DNA from: Bacillota bacterium
GTDB taxonomy: Bacteria; Bacteroidota; Bacteroidia; Bacteroidales; Bacteroidaceae
Direction: 5' to 3'
DNA length: 64,000 bases
Assembly (NCBI GenBank): GCA_023664625.1
Contig: JAMPFD010000013.1
Coordinates: forward strand, 24,762-88,761
Shown: in pieces, positions 17,711 through 26,360 of the stretch
Layout of the letters: every line of letters begins with the position of its first letter
How positions within the stretch are numbered: the first letter of the stretch is position 1
Translations under genes and position numbers: made by a program
The notes under the pieces: model-generated
What the model was told of the DNA's origin: nothing
Seen by the model: the letters and a program-made list of their open reading frames with translations, nothing else
The model's database searches: none

Positions 17711-18883
17711 TTATTTTGTCGAGAATCTGTAGGCGGCGTGGCTGTGGTATTTCTCTCCCGGTTTCAGAGCAGGCTGTACCCATTCCTTCTTGTTCGGGGA
17801 GTCGGGGTATTTCTGGCTTTCGAGGCATACGCTGACATGCTTGGGGTATTTCACGCCGTGCTTGCGTATGATGTCCGCGTCTTTGCCGACGCCCTGGAAG
17901 TTTGCGCTGTAGACCTGCACGCCCGGCTCGTTGGTGAACATTTCCATGAATATTCCGGTTTTCGGGGAATAGAGCGAGGCGCATACCGTCGTGTCGTCGC
18001 CTTTGCCGTCCTGGTAGGTGTTCAGACAGTAGTTGTGGTCGTATCCTCCGGCGTTCTTCACTTGCGTGTACCGGGAGTTTATGGAGTCGGCTATGGCGTG
18101 CGGTGTCCTGAAGTCCATCGGCGTGCCTTCCACGGGAGCAATCTCGCCGGTTGTCATGAAGGTCTCGTCGGAAGGAGTGAAGCTGTCGGCGTTGACATAG
18201 AGGATCATGTCCGTTCCGGGCTGTGAGAGGTCGCCGTTGAGGTTATAGTAGTTGTGGTTTGTCTGGTTTATGATTGTTTCCTTGTCCGTCGTGGCCTCCC
18301 AGACGATGTCCAGCGTGTTGTCCGCCGTGATCTTGTATGTCGTGGTTGCGGTCACCGTTCCAGGGAATCCGTTCTCGCCGTCTTCGGCCACGATTGTCAG
18401 TTTCAGGATGGAGTCGCCCGTCTGTTCGGCGTCGTAGACCCTGTTCATCCATCCCGTCGTGCCTCCGCCGTGCAGGCAGTGCTTTCCGTCGTTCTGCCGG
18501 AGTTGGTATTCTTTTCCGCCGATGGTGAATTTTCCGTTGTTGATGCGGTTTGCGTAGCGTCCCACGGAGGAACCGTAGTCGCTTGGGGAGTTCAGGGTGT
18601 CGGTGTACTGCCTGAGGTTGTCGAATCCGAGCACCACGTCCGTCGGCCTGCCGTCTTTGTCCGGCACGACGAGGGATACGACGCGTCCGCCGTAGTTTGT
18701 GATGCATGCTTCCATGCCGTTGCTGTTTTTGAGTGTATACAGCTTTACGGGTTTTCCGTTGATTATGGAATCAAACGCCGCCGGGTCCAGGCCGGAGGCT
18801 GTCAGGGCATTATCGTTTGACGTACAGGCCGTTATGGCCATTGCCGCCGTCGCGGAAAGCAGGATTGTTTTTAGGAAATTCAT
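17711..18883 (-). CDS. galM: Aldose 1-epimerase (mutarotase), lipoprotein
   Basis: Mutarotases interconvert alpha and beta anomers of free sugars. The 390-residue protein has an N-terminal lipobox (ITAC after a short hydrophobic segment), so it is probably a lipid-anchored periplasmic protein. Downstream are NYGGRVVSLVVPDKDG, RYANRINNGKFTIGGKEYQL, GGTTGWMNRVYDAE, NQTNHNYYNLNGD with the catalytic histidine, and YSANFQG, all in the GalM order. As the first gene of the arabinose cluster it would present the correct arabinose anomer to the transporter or isomerase. A minus-strand promoter (TTG, 18 nt, TAACTTTG) lies at 18918-18946. Codon use is markedly GC-rich. Confidence 0.92.
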   Translation of the reverse strand: MNFLKTILLSATAAMAITACTSNDNALTASGLDPAAFDSIINGKPVKLYTLKNSNGMEACITNYGGRVVSLVVPDKDGRPTDVVLGFDNLRQYTDTLNSPSDYGSSVGRYANRINNGKFTIGGKEYQLRQNDGKHCLHGGGTTGWMNRVYDAEQTGDSILKLTIVAEDGENGFPGTVTATTTYKITADNTLDIVWEATTDKETIINQTNHNYYNLNGDLSQPGTDMILYVNADSFTPSDETFMTTGEIAPVEGTPMDFRTPHAIADSINSRYTQVKNAGGYDHNYCLNTYQDGKGDDTTVCASLYSPKTGIFMEMFTNEPGVQVYSANFQGVGKDADIIRKHGVKYPKHVSVCLESQKYPDSPNKKEWVQPALKPGEKYHSHAAYRFSTK

Positions 18884-18917
18884 TTTGAAGTATGTGTTAG
18901 TTTAATTATTTTGGGTT

Positions 18918-18946
18918 CAAAGTTACAAAAAATTATTATAAATCAA
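18918..18946 (-). promoter_or_regulatory. Promoter of the galM-araP-araR-araD transcript
   Basis: On the minus strand TTG, 18 nt and TAACTTTG (CAAAGTTA at 18918-18925) lie about 35 bp upstream of galM. The spacing is one or two short of the commonest Bacteroidetes value. No copy of the GTAC palindrome was found here. Confidence 0.5.
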
Positions 18947-19154
18947 GACAAAAAATATTGTTTTTTGCTTGTTTGTGCAAAAAAATGTCATTAAATGCAT
19001 ATAAACGAGAGTATTTTCCTGTCGTGCGGCAGCTTTTTCCTTTCTGGTTTCCCTGTTCCGGAAGTGGTCTCCGTGCGCCGGCGGTGTTCCGCGGGCTTCC
19101 GCGCGTCAGTTCCGCGGGAGAATTTCCGTGAGGGTTAATCCTTTTTAAGGAACG

Positions 19155-19850
19155 CGCGTTATTTTTATATAAAATCAGTGCTTTTTCCCGCTGTTTTCTT
19201 TTGTTTTTCCGTTAAATTCCTGCGATGTTTCCGCATTCCCCGCCGTTTCTCGGGAGGAGCGCATGGATTTTTCTCCGGCGGCAGGCTTCTGTTTCCCGCC
19301 GCCGGAGGTTCCGTCCCGCTCTTCGGGCGGAAATTCCGTGTCCCTGTTGTTTCCCGGAAAACATCAGGGCATTTTTTCCGCCGTGATGCGCCGGTGTTGC
19401 CGTGATGTGTCCTTTTTCCTGAAAACACCGTCGGAATTTTTTGAAACACCGTTGGAAATTTCTGAAAAGGCCTTTGAAATTTCCGAAACCATCCGCGGAT
19501 TTTCTGAAACCGTCTGCGGATTTTCTGAAAATCCCGCTGTTTTTTCCGGAGATGCAGGAGATTTTTCTGTGAACCCATGCTTTTTCAGGCGCATTTCCCG
19601 TCCTTTCGGGTGTGGAATCCGCCGTGTTTTTTGAGAAATGCGGCGGATTTTCTTGAGAAATCAGTCCGTTCCGGGCATGATCAGGGCCGTTTTTTTCATG
19701 AAAATCACGGAATCCCTTCCGCAAAACCGCCGCCGTGCCGGCGGAAAGCCTGCTTTTCGTGCGGGAATGACGTTATGGAATGTGAAAAGCCGCGGTTTTG
19801 AATGTCAACGGCATTGTTACGGGATGCAAAATAAATTACATTATTTTAAG
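19155..19850. repeat. Repeat element A: gene-free element with 21-bp internal tandem units
   Basis: This 0.7-kb stretch has no convincing gene. Its first 80 bases align with 48466 onward: both contain TTTTTATATAAAAT, then CTGTTT, TTTTCCGT, AAAT and TGCG at matching spacing. The interior (19410-19577) is eight degenerate 21-bp units with a core like GGATTTTCTGAAA. The last 100 bases (from 19755) align with the end of element B: TTTTCGTGCGGGAATGAC, then GTTATGGAATGTGAAAA, then a GTTACGGGATGCAAAA and AAATTACAT...TTAAG, on a 22-bp period. Both strands have open frames because stop codons are scarce, but none resembles a known protein. The whole gap from 18884 to 20104 otherwise holds only the galM promoter and the proS leader. 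Confidence 0.75.
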
Positions 19851-20066
19851 CCATGGCCTCATGGCCGCCGCAGCGGACTTCTGCCGTGTGCCGTGTGCCG
19901 TGCGGAGCCGTAGGGCGGGAATTCCTGCCGTCTTGTCCCCGCGGAGGGTTCCGGAAGTCAGGCCTTCACCTCCCGGGAGCGGGTGCGGGGAAGCCGCGGA
20001 ACGGCGATAATTGCCTAAACCTTAATATTATTTTGCTTAAAGGGCGCGTTATTCAAGTTTTTTTTG

Positions 20067-20074
20067 TAATTTTG
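20067..20074 (+). promoter_or_regulatory. -7 box of the proS transcript
   Basis: TAATTTTG, 30 bp upstream of the proS ATG, matches TAnnTTTG. No TTTG at the expected -33 position was found. Confidence 0.55.
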
Positions 20075-20104
20075 CAACCAAATGCGAATAAAAATCACAA
20101 AGAT

Positions 20105-21586
20105 ATGGCAAAAGAACTGAAAGAACTCACCAAGCGAGCAGAAAATTACAGCCAGTGGTACAATGACCTCATTGTCAAGGCTGACCTCGCGGAGCAGAGC
20201 GCGGTGCGCGGCTGCATGGTCATCAAACCTTACGGATATGCAGTCTGGGAGAAGATGCAGGCGGAGCTTGACCGCATGTTCAAGGAGACAGGCGTGCAGA
20301 ACGCCTATTTCCCGCTGCTCATCCCGAAATCATTCCTTTCCCGCGAGGCGGAGCATGTGAAGGGCTTTGCGAAGGAGTGCGCCGTCGTGACCCATTACCG
20401 CCTGAAATCCTCCGAGGACGGCAATTCCGTCGTCGTGGATCCCGAGGCCCGTCTCGAGGAGGAGCTTATCGTCCGTCCTACGTCGGAGACAATCATCTGG
20501 AACACGTACAAGAACTGGATTCATTCCTACCGCGACCTGCCTCTCATGTGCAACCAGTGGTGCAACGTGATGCGCTGGGAGATGCGCACCCGTCCGTTCC
20601 TCCGCACTTCGGAGTTCCTGTGGCAGGAAGGCCATACGGCTCACGCCACCCGCGAGGAGGCGGAGGCGGAGGCTCAGAAGATGCTGAAGGTCTACGCTGA
20701 TTTCGCCGAGAACTTCATGGCCGTTCCCGTGCTCCAGGGCGTCAAGTCGGAGACGGAACGCTTCGCCGGTGCGCTGGACACGTACACCATCGAGGCGATG
20801 ATGCAGGACGGAAAGGCGCTGCAGAGCGGCACGTCCCACTTCCTCGGGCAGAACTTCGCGAAGTCCTTTGACGTCACGTTCCTCAACAAGGAGAACAAGC
20901 CGGAATATGTATGGGCGACTTCGTGGGGCGTGTCAACCAGGCTCATCGGTGCGCTTATCATGACCCACTCCGACGACAACGGCCTCGTTCTTCCTCCGAA
21001 ACTCGCTCCGATCCAGGTTGTTATTATTCCTATAGCCAACAAGCCTGAGCAGCGTGTCGCAGTTACGGAAAAGATACAGCCGGTAATTGATGCGCTTCGC
21101 CGGAAGGGAATCTCCGTCAAGTATGACGACGCCGACAACAAGCGTCCGGGCTTCAAGTTCGCGGACTACGAGCTGAAAGGCGTGCCGGTGCGCCTCGCCA
21201 TGGGCGCGCGTGACATCGAGAACGGCACTATAGAGATCATGCGCCGCGACACTCTCGAGAAGGAGTCCGTCCCGTTCGACGGAATAGCGGAGCGCGTGGA
21301 GGCGCTTCTCGCCGACATTCAGAAGAACATCTTCGAGAAGGCCCGCAAGTACCGTGACGAGCACGTCTACGAGTGTGACAATTATGAGGAATTCAAGGAA
21401 CGCGTGAAAGACGGCGGCTTCTTCCTCTGCCATTGGGACGGCACGGAAGAGACGGAGGCGAAGATCAAGGAGGACACGCAGGCGACAATCCGCTGTGTGC
21501 CTTTCGCCTACGAGCAGACGCCGGGCGTGGACATGGTCTCCGGGAAGCCGGCAAAATGCCGCGTGATTATCGCCCGCTCATATTAA
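20105..21586 (+). CDS. proS: Prolyl-tRNA synthetase (short, archaeal/eukaryote-like type)
   Basis: Class II aminoacyl-tRNA synthetase that charges tRNA-Pro. The 493-residue protein is the short form lacking the large editing insertion of E. coli ProS. Landmarks are [18 protein letters not shown], the [16 protein letters not shown] class II motif region, [32 protein letters not shown] (motif 2), the anticodon-binding domain after [12 protein letters not shown], and a C-terminal zinc-binding-like tail. The frame is open 84 codons further upstream, but that stretch includes the promoter and has no family similarity. The gene is strikingly GC-rich in third positions compared with thrS later in the window. 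Confidence 0.96.
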   Translation: MAKELKELTKRAENYSQWYNDLIVKADLAEQSAVRGCMVIKPYGYAVWEKMQAELDRMFKETGVQNAYFPLLIPKSFLSREAEHVKGFAKECAVVTHYRLKSSEDGNSVVVDPEARLEEELIVRPTSETIIWNTYKNWIHSYRDLPLMCNQWCNVMRWEMRTRPFLRTSEFLWQEGHTAHATREEAEAEAQKMLKVYADFAENFMAVPVLQGVKSETERFAGALDTYTIEAMMQDGKALQSGTSHFLGQNFAKSFDVTFLNKENKPEYVWATSWGVSTRLIGALIMTHSDDNGLVLPPKLAPIQVVIIPIANKPEQRVAVTEKIQPVIDALRRKGISVKYDDADNKRPGFKFADYELKGVPVRLAMGARDIENGTIEIMRRDTLEKESVPFDGIAERVEALLADIQKNIFEKARKYRDEHVYECDNYEEFKERVKDGGFFLCHWDGTEETEAKIKEDTQATIRCVPFAYEQTPGVDMVSGKPAKCRVIIARSY

Positions 21587-21625
21587 GTGTGTCTCTTGCG
21601 CCGAAGCCGGCGATTTCCAATTATC

Positions 21626-21964
21626 ATGAAGGTAGTCATATCATTAGGTTCGAACAAGAACCGGACAGAGAACATCGGAATTGCAGAGAAGGAACTTTCG
21701 GGTTTCTTCTCTGCAATCCGTTTCTCCTGCACACGGTACACGGGCGGCGGATACTGCAACGCCGTCGGAGTAGGGGATACTTCTCTGCCATACGCAACGC
21801 TGCGGGAGAATTTCAAGAGGCTGGAGCAGCGCCTCGGACGGACGGAGGACAGGAAATGCATTCCCATAGACATCGACATCCTGGAATACGGCGGACACTG
21901 CCATAAGCCGGAAGACATTGCCCGCGGCTATAATGTGGAATTAATGAAAGAACTTGGACTATGA
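21626..21964 (+). CDS. HPPK (FolK)-like protein, short and divergent
   Basis: The 112-residue protein starts MKVVISLGSNKNRTENI, the ALGSNxG-like opening of 6-hydroxymethyl-7,8-dihydropterin pyrophosphokinase, and has LEQRLGRTEDRKCIPIDIDILEYGG, matching the family's GR...DxDIL segment with the two metal-binding aspartates. It is shorter than usual (130-160), and the arginine that normally precedes the DxD by three residues is isoleucine here, so catalytic competence is uncertain. Folate synthesis is the conservative guess. It lies 39 bp after proS and overlaps the M64 peptidase start by four bases (ATGA), implying coupled translation. Confidence 0.65.
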   Translation: MKVVISLGSNKNRTENIGIAEKELSGFFSAIRFSCTRYTGGGYCNAVGVGDTSLPYATLRENFKRLEQRLGRTEDRKCIPIDIDILEYGGHCHKPEDIARGYNVELMKELGL

Positions 21965-23196
21965 GGAATGTGGCCATGACATTGCTTTTCCTTTGCTCCT
22001 GTATCGCAGGCGCACAGGACTTTGAGGACAACTTTACGGACAGGACGCTGCGTGCCGACTATACGTTCTCGGGAAATTCCTCCGTCCGGATGGTCTCCCT
22101 GGACGGGCTCTCCGTCTCAGAGGGATGGTACGGGAAGCGCAGGAACCTCCCCGCGGTGCCGGTGGAGGGCAACGGACAGATAATCGTCAGGAAACACAGG
22201 GGAGGGGACGTCATATACCGCAACTCCTTCTCCACGCTGTTCCAGGAATGGCTGAGCTATGACGAGGCAAAGGAGAAAAGCCGCTCCTTCGAGAATGTCT
22301 TCCTCATGCCCATGCCGAAGGATACGGTGGATGTCACCGTAAGGCTCATGGACAGCCGCCGTGAGGTGATGGCGGAGATGACCCATACGGTCGTGCCGGA
22401 CGACATACTCATCCGCCGCCTTGCCGTGGCAGGGACTACGCCGTACGAGACGCTGCAGCATCCTGCGGACACGTCACGGTGTATCCGCATAGCGTTTGTC
22501 GCCGAAGGGTACAGGGAGGAGGAGATGCCTGTGTTCATCGATGACGCGAACGCCGCCGCCGAGGCCTTGTTCGCCCATGAGCCGTTCAAGTCCCGCCGCA
22601 GGGATTTCGGAATCGTCGCCGTCAAGTCTCCGTCCGCCGACAGCGGGACCAGCGAGCCCGGCAAGGGAAAATGGCTGAATACGGCCCTGCACTCCGGCTT
22701 CGACACGTTCTACAGCGAAAGGTATCTCACGACGCTGCATCTGAAAGACCTGCACGACTGGCTTGCCGGCATTCCCTACGAGCATATCATCGTCCTTGTC
22801 AATACGGACAGGTATGGCGGCGGCGGTATACTGAATTCGTATAATCTCGCCGCGACCCGCCATCCGCAGTTCCGGCCCGTGGCCGTCCATGAGTTCGGCC
22901 ACAGTTTTGCCGGCCTGGCGGATGAGTATGCGTACGAGACGGAAGATATTCCGATGTATCCTCTGGATGTCGAACCGTGGGAGAAGAATATCACCACTGA
23001 TGTGGATTTCTCGGGAAAGTGGGAGAATCTTATAGGAAAAGTTCCCGGTGTGGGGAAGTTCGAGGGCGCCGGCTATTCACTAAAAGGCGTCTATCGCGCC
23101 AGCCGTGACTGCCGCATGCGCACGAACGAGAATCCTGAGTTCTGCCCGGCCTGCCGGCAGGCCATCGAAGGAGTGATAAAATTCTATACGGAGTGA
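21961..23196 (+). CDS. M64-family (IgA peptidase-like) secreted metallopeptidase
   Basis: The 411-residue exported protein begins with a signal peptide ending IAGAQ. An N-terminal beta-rich domain (about 20-160) precedes the catalytic domain, where HEFGHSFAGLADEYAYE (about residue 310) supplies HExxH plus a downstream GLADEY, the M64 signature. M64 takes its name from Clostridium ramosum IgA peptidase; homologues are common in gut Bacteroidales, and their substrates are mostly unknown. Paired cysteines near the C-terminus (CRMRTNENPEFCPAC) may form disulfides or a metal site. It is translationally coupled to the HPPK-like gene. Confidence 0.88.
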   Translation: MRNVAMTLLFLCSCIAGAQDFEDNFTDRTLRADYTFSGNSSVRMVSLDGLSVSEGWYGKRRNLPAVPVEGNGQIIVRKHRGGDVIYRNSFSTLFQEWLSYDEAKEKSRSFENVFLMPMPKDTVDVTVRLMDSRREVMAEMTHTVVPDDILIRRLAVAGTTPYETLQHPADTSRCIRIAFVAEGYREEEMPVFIDDANAAAEALFAHEPFKSRRRDFGIVAVKSPSADSGTSEPGKGKWLNTALHSGFDTFYSERYLTTLHLKDLHDWLAGIPYEHIIVLVNTDRYGGGGILNSYNLAATRHPQFRPVAVHEFGHSFAGLADEYAYETEDIPMYPLDVEPWEKNITTDVDFSGKWENLIGKVPGVGKFEGAGYSLKGVYRASRDCRMRTNENPEFCPACRQAIEGVIKFYTE

Positions 23197-23309
23197 TACC
23201 CTCTCTCTCCTGTATGGACATCGCTTTTGTGGAAGTGCCGCCGAAAATCAGTCCTGGCCGGAACCTGTCCGCCGGAACCTGTTTCCCGGCAGCCGGCTAT
23301 GGCAGCCGG

Positions 23310-23379
23310 AAAGCAAGGGCAGGCAGAGGCTCATTCCGAAACAATGGTTTCAGCGGAGCTTTCTGCCTGCCCTTGCTTT
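23310..23379. terminator. Hairpin between M64 peptidase and queF
   Basis: A perfect 17-bp stem (AAAGCAAGGGCAGGCAG at 23310-23326 with its complement at 23363-23379) lies between convergent genes. It is followed by TTTTCCTG on the plus strand. The 36-nt loop is long but can fold further. Confidence 0.75.
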
Positions 23380-23384
23380 TCCTG

Positions 23385-23852
23385 TCACACAATGCCGTGA
23401 GCCATAAGGCGCTGCTCGGCAAGTTTCTCGTATTTCGTGCCGGGACGGCCGTGGTTCGCGAACGGATAGATGCTTATTCCGCCGCGCGGAGTGAAGATTC
23501 CGGTGACTTCTATGTATTTCGGGTCCATGAGGCGGACAAGGTCTTTCATGATCTTGTTGATGCAGTCCTCGTGGAAATCCCCGTGATTGCGGAAACTGAA
23601 CAGATAGAGTTTTAGGCTTTTGCTCTCCACCATCTTTTCGCCCGGCATGTACATTATCTTTATCTCTGCGAAGTCAGGCTGCCCGGTGATGGGGCACAGA
23701 GATGTGAACTCAGGGCAGTTGAACTGCACCCAATAGTCGTTTTCCGGATGTTTGTTCATGAAGGTCTCCAGGACCTCCGGCGCATAGTCGCTCTTGTATT
23801 CCGTCTTTCGGCCTAACTGTCTCAGGCCTTCCTTTTCTCTTTCGTTGTTCAT
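23385..23852 (-). CDS. queF: NADPH-dependent 7-cyano-7-deazaguanine reductase
   Basis: QueF reduces the nitrile of preQ0 to preQ1 in queuosine tRNA modification. The 155-residue protein is the short single-domain (YkvM) type. [20 protein letters not shown] contains the nucleophilic cysteine, and [23 protein letters not shown] is the QueF signature. An upstream in-frame GTG at 23876 would overlap the preceding cupin gene, but the ATG at 23852 gives [10 protein letters not shown], which fits family N-termini better. No other queuosine gene is in the window. Confidence 0.94.
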   Translation of the reverse strand: MNNEREKEGLRQLGRKTEYKSDYAPEVLETFMNKHPENDYWVQFNCPEFTSLCPITGQPDFAEIKIMYMPGEKMVESKSLKLYLFSFRNHGDFHEDCINKIMKDLVRLMDPKYIEVTGIFTPRGGISIYPFANHGRPGTKYEKLAEQRLMAHGIV

Positions 23853-23872
23853 ATATATGTTTTTAGTGATGT

Positions 23873-24202
23873 TCACTGATTAGGCACGGCCGCGTAGAAT
23901 TCCAGATCCTCGTCTCCTGTGTTGACGAGGCTGTGGGTGTGTCCCTTCGGGCAGTAGGCGCATTGTCCCTCCCTGACGGCGGAAGCCACGCCGTCGTCAA
24001 TGATGGTTCCCTCTCCTTTTATTATAAAGAGCATCTCCGAACTTGTATCATGGGTATGCTCGCCGATGCTTGCGCCCGGAACGAGCAAGCCTCTCATGAT
24101 TCGGTTTGCGCCGTCCCGGAACATTTTCGCATGGATTTCCTTTTCGCCGCCTTTGAAATTGGGAATGGTGGAAGTTTCCATCGTGCTGAAGTCTATGATC
24201 AT
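23873..24202 (-). CDS. Small cupin-domain protein
   Basis: A 109-residue single cupin barrel. [19 protein letters not shown] is cupin motif 1 with two histidines and a glutamate, and [13 protein letters not shown] is motif 2 with a further histidine, so the metal site looks intact. Small proteins of this form include isomerases, sugar-binding sensors and dioxygenases; the substrate cannot be told. It is probably co-transcribed with queF, which starts 20 bp after it, and with the upstream membrane-protein gene, though nothing indicates a shared pathway. Confidence 0.85.
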   Translation of the reverse strand: MIIDFSTMETSTIPNFKGGEKEIHAKMFRDGANRIMRGLLVPGASIGEHTHDTSSEMLFIIKGEGTIIDDGVASAVREGQCAYCPKGHTHSLVNTGDEDLEFYAAVPNQ

Positions 24203-24235
24203 GGCTATTGTCCGTATGTTGTTGTTTATGTATGC

Positions 24236-24970
24236 TTATTTATAAATGTGCCGTGCAAGTCCGTATATATAACGCCTGAATCCCGGCTTGTATGCAAGGA
24301 GGGTGTCAAACCATCCGATGTGCCGTCCGGCCATGCGCACGACGATGCCGACATAGAACATGGCAAACAATGTTCCCACTCCGATGATGTGCCACATCCA
24401 TCTGTGGAAGAAGAAGAAGCTTGCCGCCACTCCGAGGACGACGAGCATCGTGTCAACCATGATCTTTACTTTTGGAAAAGGCTTTCCCGAGACTTTGCTT
24501 ATTGCGACAGGGAAGCCCTCGCCCGGCATCGTCACACTCCCGCATCTCACCTCAAAGGCGATGCCGAAGCCGAGAATCGTACATCCGGCAAACTGTGCCG
24601 CGGCTTTCTGCCATGCCGCGACAGGCGTGAGCCATGCCGTGCAGGCCATGTTCACGTCTATGAGAAACCCGAAAACTGTGCCGACTACAAGCTGGAAAAG
24701 CTGCACCCATTCAAATCTTCCGCGCAGGACGGCCATCTGTCCAAGGACGAGTACGCCGTTCATGATATATGTATATTGCCCGATGGTCAGTGCGGGAATG
24801 TTCTCAAGCACCTTGCCGGCACTTTCAAAGACATAGGGCAGTACGCTTATGACGCTTGAGCCGACACCGGAGCGTACGCATACCGCAACGCCGAACGTCA
24901 TGATGTAAAGGGAAACAAGCAGCAGGATATGCTGCCAGATGAAAGAAACTGTTCTGTCTTTTCTATTCAT
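24236..24970 (-). CDS. YczE/YitT-like integral membrane protein
   Basis: A 244-residue protein with several hydrophobic segments and glycine-rich turns such as VRSGVGSSVISVLPYVF and VRCGSVTMPGEGFPVAI, the pattern of the YczE/YyaS/YitT group of membrane proteins of unknown function. It probably sits in the inner membrane. Starting at 24970, it is preceded by a 49-bp direct duplication that repeats its own first codons and leader (24952-25046). The function is unassigned. Confidence 0.75.
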   Translation of the reverse strand: MNRKDRTVSFIWQHILLLVSLYIMTFGVAVCVRSGVGSSVISVLPYVFESAGKVLENIPALTIGQYTYIMNGVLVLGQMAVLRGRFEWVQLFQLVVGTVFGFLIDVNMACTAWLTPVAAWQKAAAQFAGCTILGFGIAFEVRCGSVTMPGEGFPVAISKVSGKPFPKVKIMVDTMLVVLGVAASFFFFHRWMWHIIGVGTLFAMFYVGIVVRMAGRHIGWFDTLLAYKPGFRRYIYGLARHIYK

Positions 24971-25046
24971 GGATTTATGTATTTTGTTAAAGGATATTAT
25001 TCCGTCTTTTTCTATTCACGGATTTATGTGTTTTACTAGAGGATAT
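24952..25046. repeat. 49-bp direct duplication spanning the YczE-like gene start
   Basis: Two copies about 49 bp apart share TCTATTCA, GGATTTATGT and GGATAT at equal spacing. In the left copy CAT provides the start codon (minus strand); in the right copy it is CAC. The right copy therefore looks like a decayed duplicate of the gene's 5' end and leader. Confidence 0.7.
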
Positions 25047-25070
25047 GCTTCGCAATTGACATCATCGGGG

Positions 25071-25754
25071 TCAGTGTCCTCTGACAAACTGGCCTTCAGG
25101 CATTTCGGGGAAGCACCGCTCTTCGTCAAATTCCTCTTCCTGCTGTAATGCCTGTTCCCGGCAATAGCGTTCGTATTCCGTCATGTCTGCTTCTTTCATT
25201 AACCGGCTGATGACTTTGGGGAAATGTTCCTTTTCCAAGATGCGGACTTTCTTCTCTATGTCCTCGACACTGTCATCCTCCTGCAACATGACCCTGAACT
25301 GTGCGATATGGCTGCCCTTGTCAATCTCAGGAGTGACATAATGTACCGTGATTCCCGTCTCTGTCTCTCCGGCTTCTTTCACGGCTTCATGGACATGACG
25401 GCCCCACATGCCCTTTCCTCCGAATTTCGGCAGAAGGGACGGGTGGATGTTTATGATTTTCCTTGGAAATCTCTCTGTCAGATAGTCAGGGATGCGGAGA
25501 AGAAAGCCGGCAAGTATGATATAGTCACATCCTGCCACCGTCTTCAATACAAAGTCCTGCTCTTCCTCAAGCTGTTGTTTGGATATGATGACAGACGGGA
25601 TGCCGTGGCTCATGGCACGTTGCAGTACGAAGGCATCTTTTCTGTTGCTTACGACGACAGCGACGTCTGCGCTCCTGTCATCCCTGAAATGCTGTATGAT
25701 ATTTTCGCAGTTCGTGCCGTTGCCGCTTGCAAAGATGGCTATTTTCTTCTTCAT
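25071..25754 (-). CDS. purN: Phosphoribosylglycinamide formyltransferase
   Basis: PurN transfers a formyl group from 10-formyl-tetrahydrofolate to GAR in purine synthesis. The protein starts MKKKIAIFASGNGTNCENI with the GNGTN phosphate loop. The active-site region is IINIHPSLLPKFGGKG with the catalytic histidine, and ETETGITVHYVTPEIDKGSHIAQF has the conserved aspartate. At 227 residues it has an acidic C-terminal tail of some 25 residues (EEEFDEERCFPEMPEG) beyond the usual family end. It is followed by the YczE-like gene on the same strand across the duplicated leader. Confidence 0.94.
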   Translation of the reverse strand: MKKKIAIFASGNGTNCENIIQHFRDDRSADVAVVVSNRKDAFVLQRAMSHGIPSVIISKQQLEEEQDFVLKTVAGCDYIILAGFLLRIPDYLTERFPRKIINIHPSLLPKFGGKGMWGRHVHEAVKEAGETETGITVHYVTPEIDKGSHIAQFRVMLQEDDSVEDIEKKVRILEKEHFPKVISRLMKEADMTEYERYCREQALQQEEEFDEERCFPEMPEGQFVRGH

Positions 25755-25781
25755 TGCACTCTTGTTGTATTTTGTTTGCCC

Positions 25782-26177
25782 TCAGATTGTTTCTGCTGTC
25801 TTAAGTTCATTCTTTTTGCGTGATATGGACATGTTCCTGCCGTACTGAGTGTTGATGGCTTTCATCATTTTCCTGAACAGCGGTCCGTGGGCGCTTTTGT
25901 CTTTCAGCTTGTTGACTATTATATAATAATGTATCATCTCATGAATTATGACGTCGTCAAGCTCGTCCTCAGGAAGGTCAAACCGTACGCTTATGCGTAG
26001 CCGGAAGTCGTAATGCACAACTCTGCCGTACCATGTCCTTTTACGCTTGAACGCAAGCTGTCCGAGCAAGGTCCGCGCCTTGCTCAGTCTTATTGTCAGT
26101 TCCGGTAACTTACCGTTGAACATTAGTGTGTTGTATTCTTGAAACTTCTGCTGTATATACGGAACGGTGGCTATCAT
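25782..26177 (-). CDS. SprT-like zinc metallopeptidase-domain protein
   Basis: A 131-residue protein with HEMIHYYI near residue 80, which is the HExxH of the SprT/SprT-like family, plus a downstream HGPLFRKMM that supplies a further histidine. Members range from bacterial SprT to the DNA-protein crosslink protease Spartan; bacterial functions are mostly unproven. The separate zinc-ribbon seen in SprT proper is absent. It lies 27 bp upstream of purN and is probably co-transcribed. Confidence 0.82.
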   Translation of the reverse strand: MIATVPYIQQKFQEYNTLMFNGKLPELTIRLSKARTLLGQLAFKRKRTWYGRVVHYDFRLRISVRFDLPEDELDDVIIHEMIHYYIIVNKLKDKSAHGPLFRKMMKAINTQYGRNMSISRKKNELKTAETI

Positions 26178-26323
26178 TTTTCGGCTTATCCTGTAATTCT
26201 ATGGCAGGAAAGAACCTGCCGTACCTGTTGGAATCGGAATGCAAATGTACTAAATAATGAGCAAATAATGAAATTATTTCTAAAAAAATAGTTGTTCCTT
26301 ATTAGGATGATAATGTTTTTTTA

Positions 26324-26331
26324 TACTTTTG
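26324..26331 (+). promoter_or_regulatory. -7 box for the acetyltransferase gene
   Basis: TACTTTTG, 29 bp upstream of the ATG at 26361, matches TAnnTTTG. Confidence 0.5.
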
Positions 26332-26360
26332 TATTATAAAACCTAAAAGAATGCAGAATT

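Noticed and set aside
17528-18226. 232-codon plus-strand ORF opposite galM
   Set aside because: It is the antisense frame of a well-supported mutarotase; GC-rich codon use removes stop codons on both strands. No family similarity.
19212-19724. 170-codon minus-strand ORF inside element A
   Set aside because: Overlaps the tandem-unit region and has no recognisable domain; its flanking frame does not match that of element B. Kept only as an alternative in the findings.
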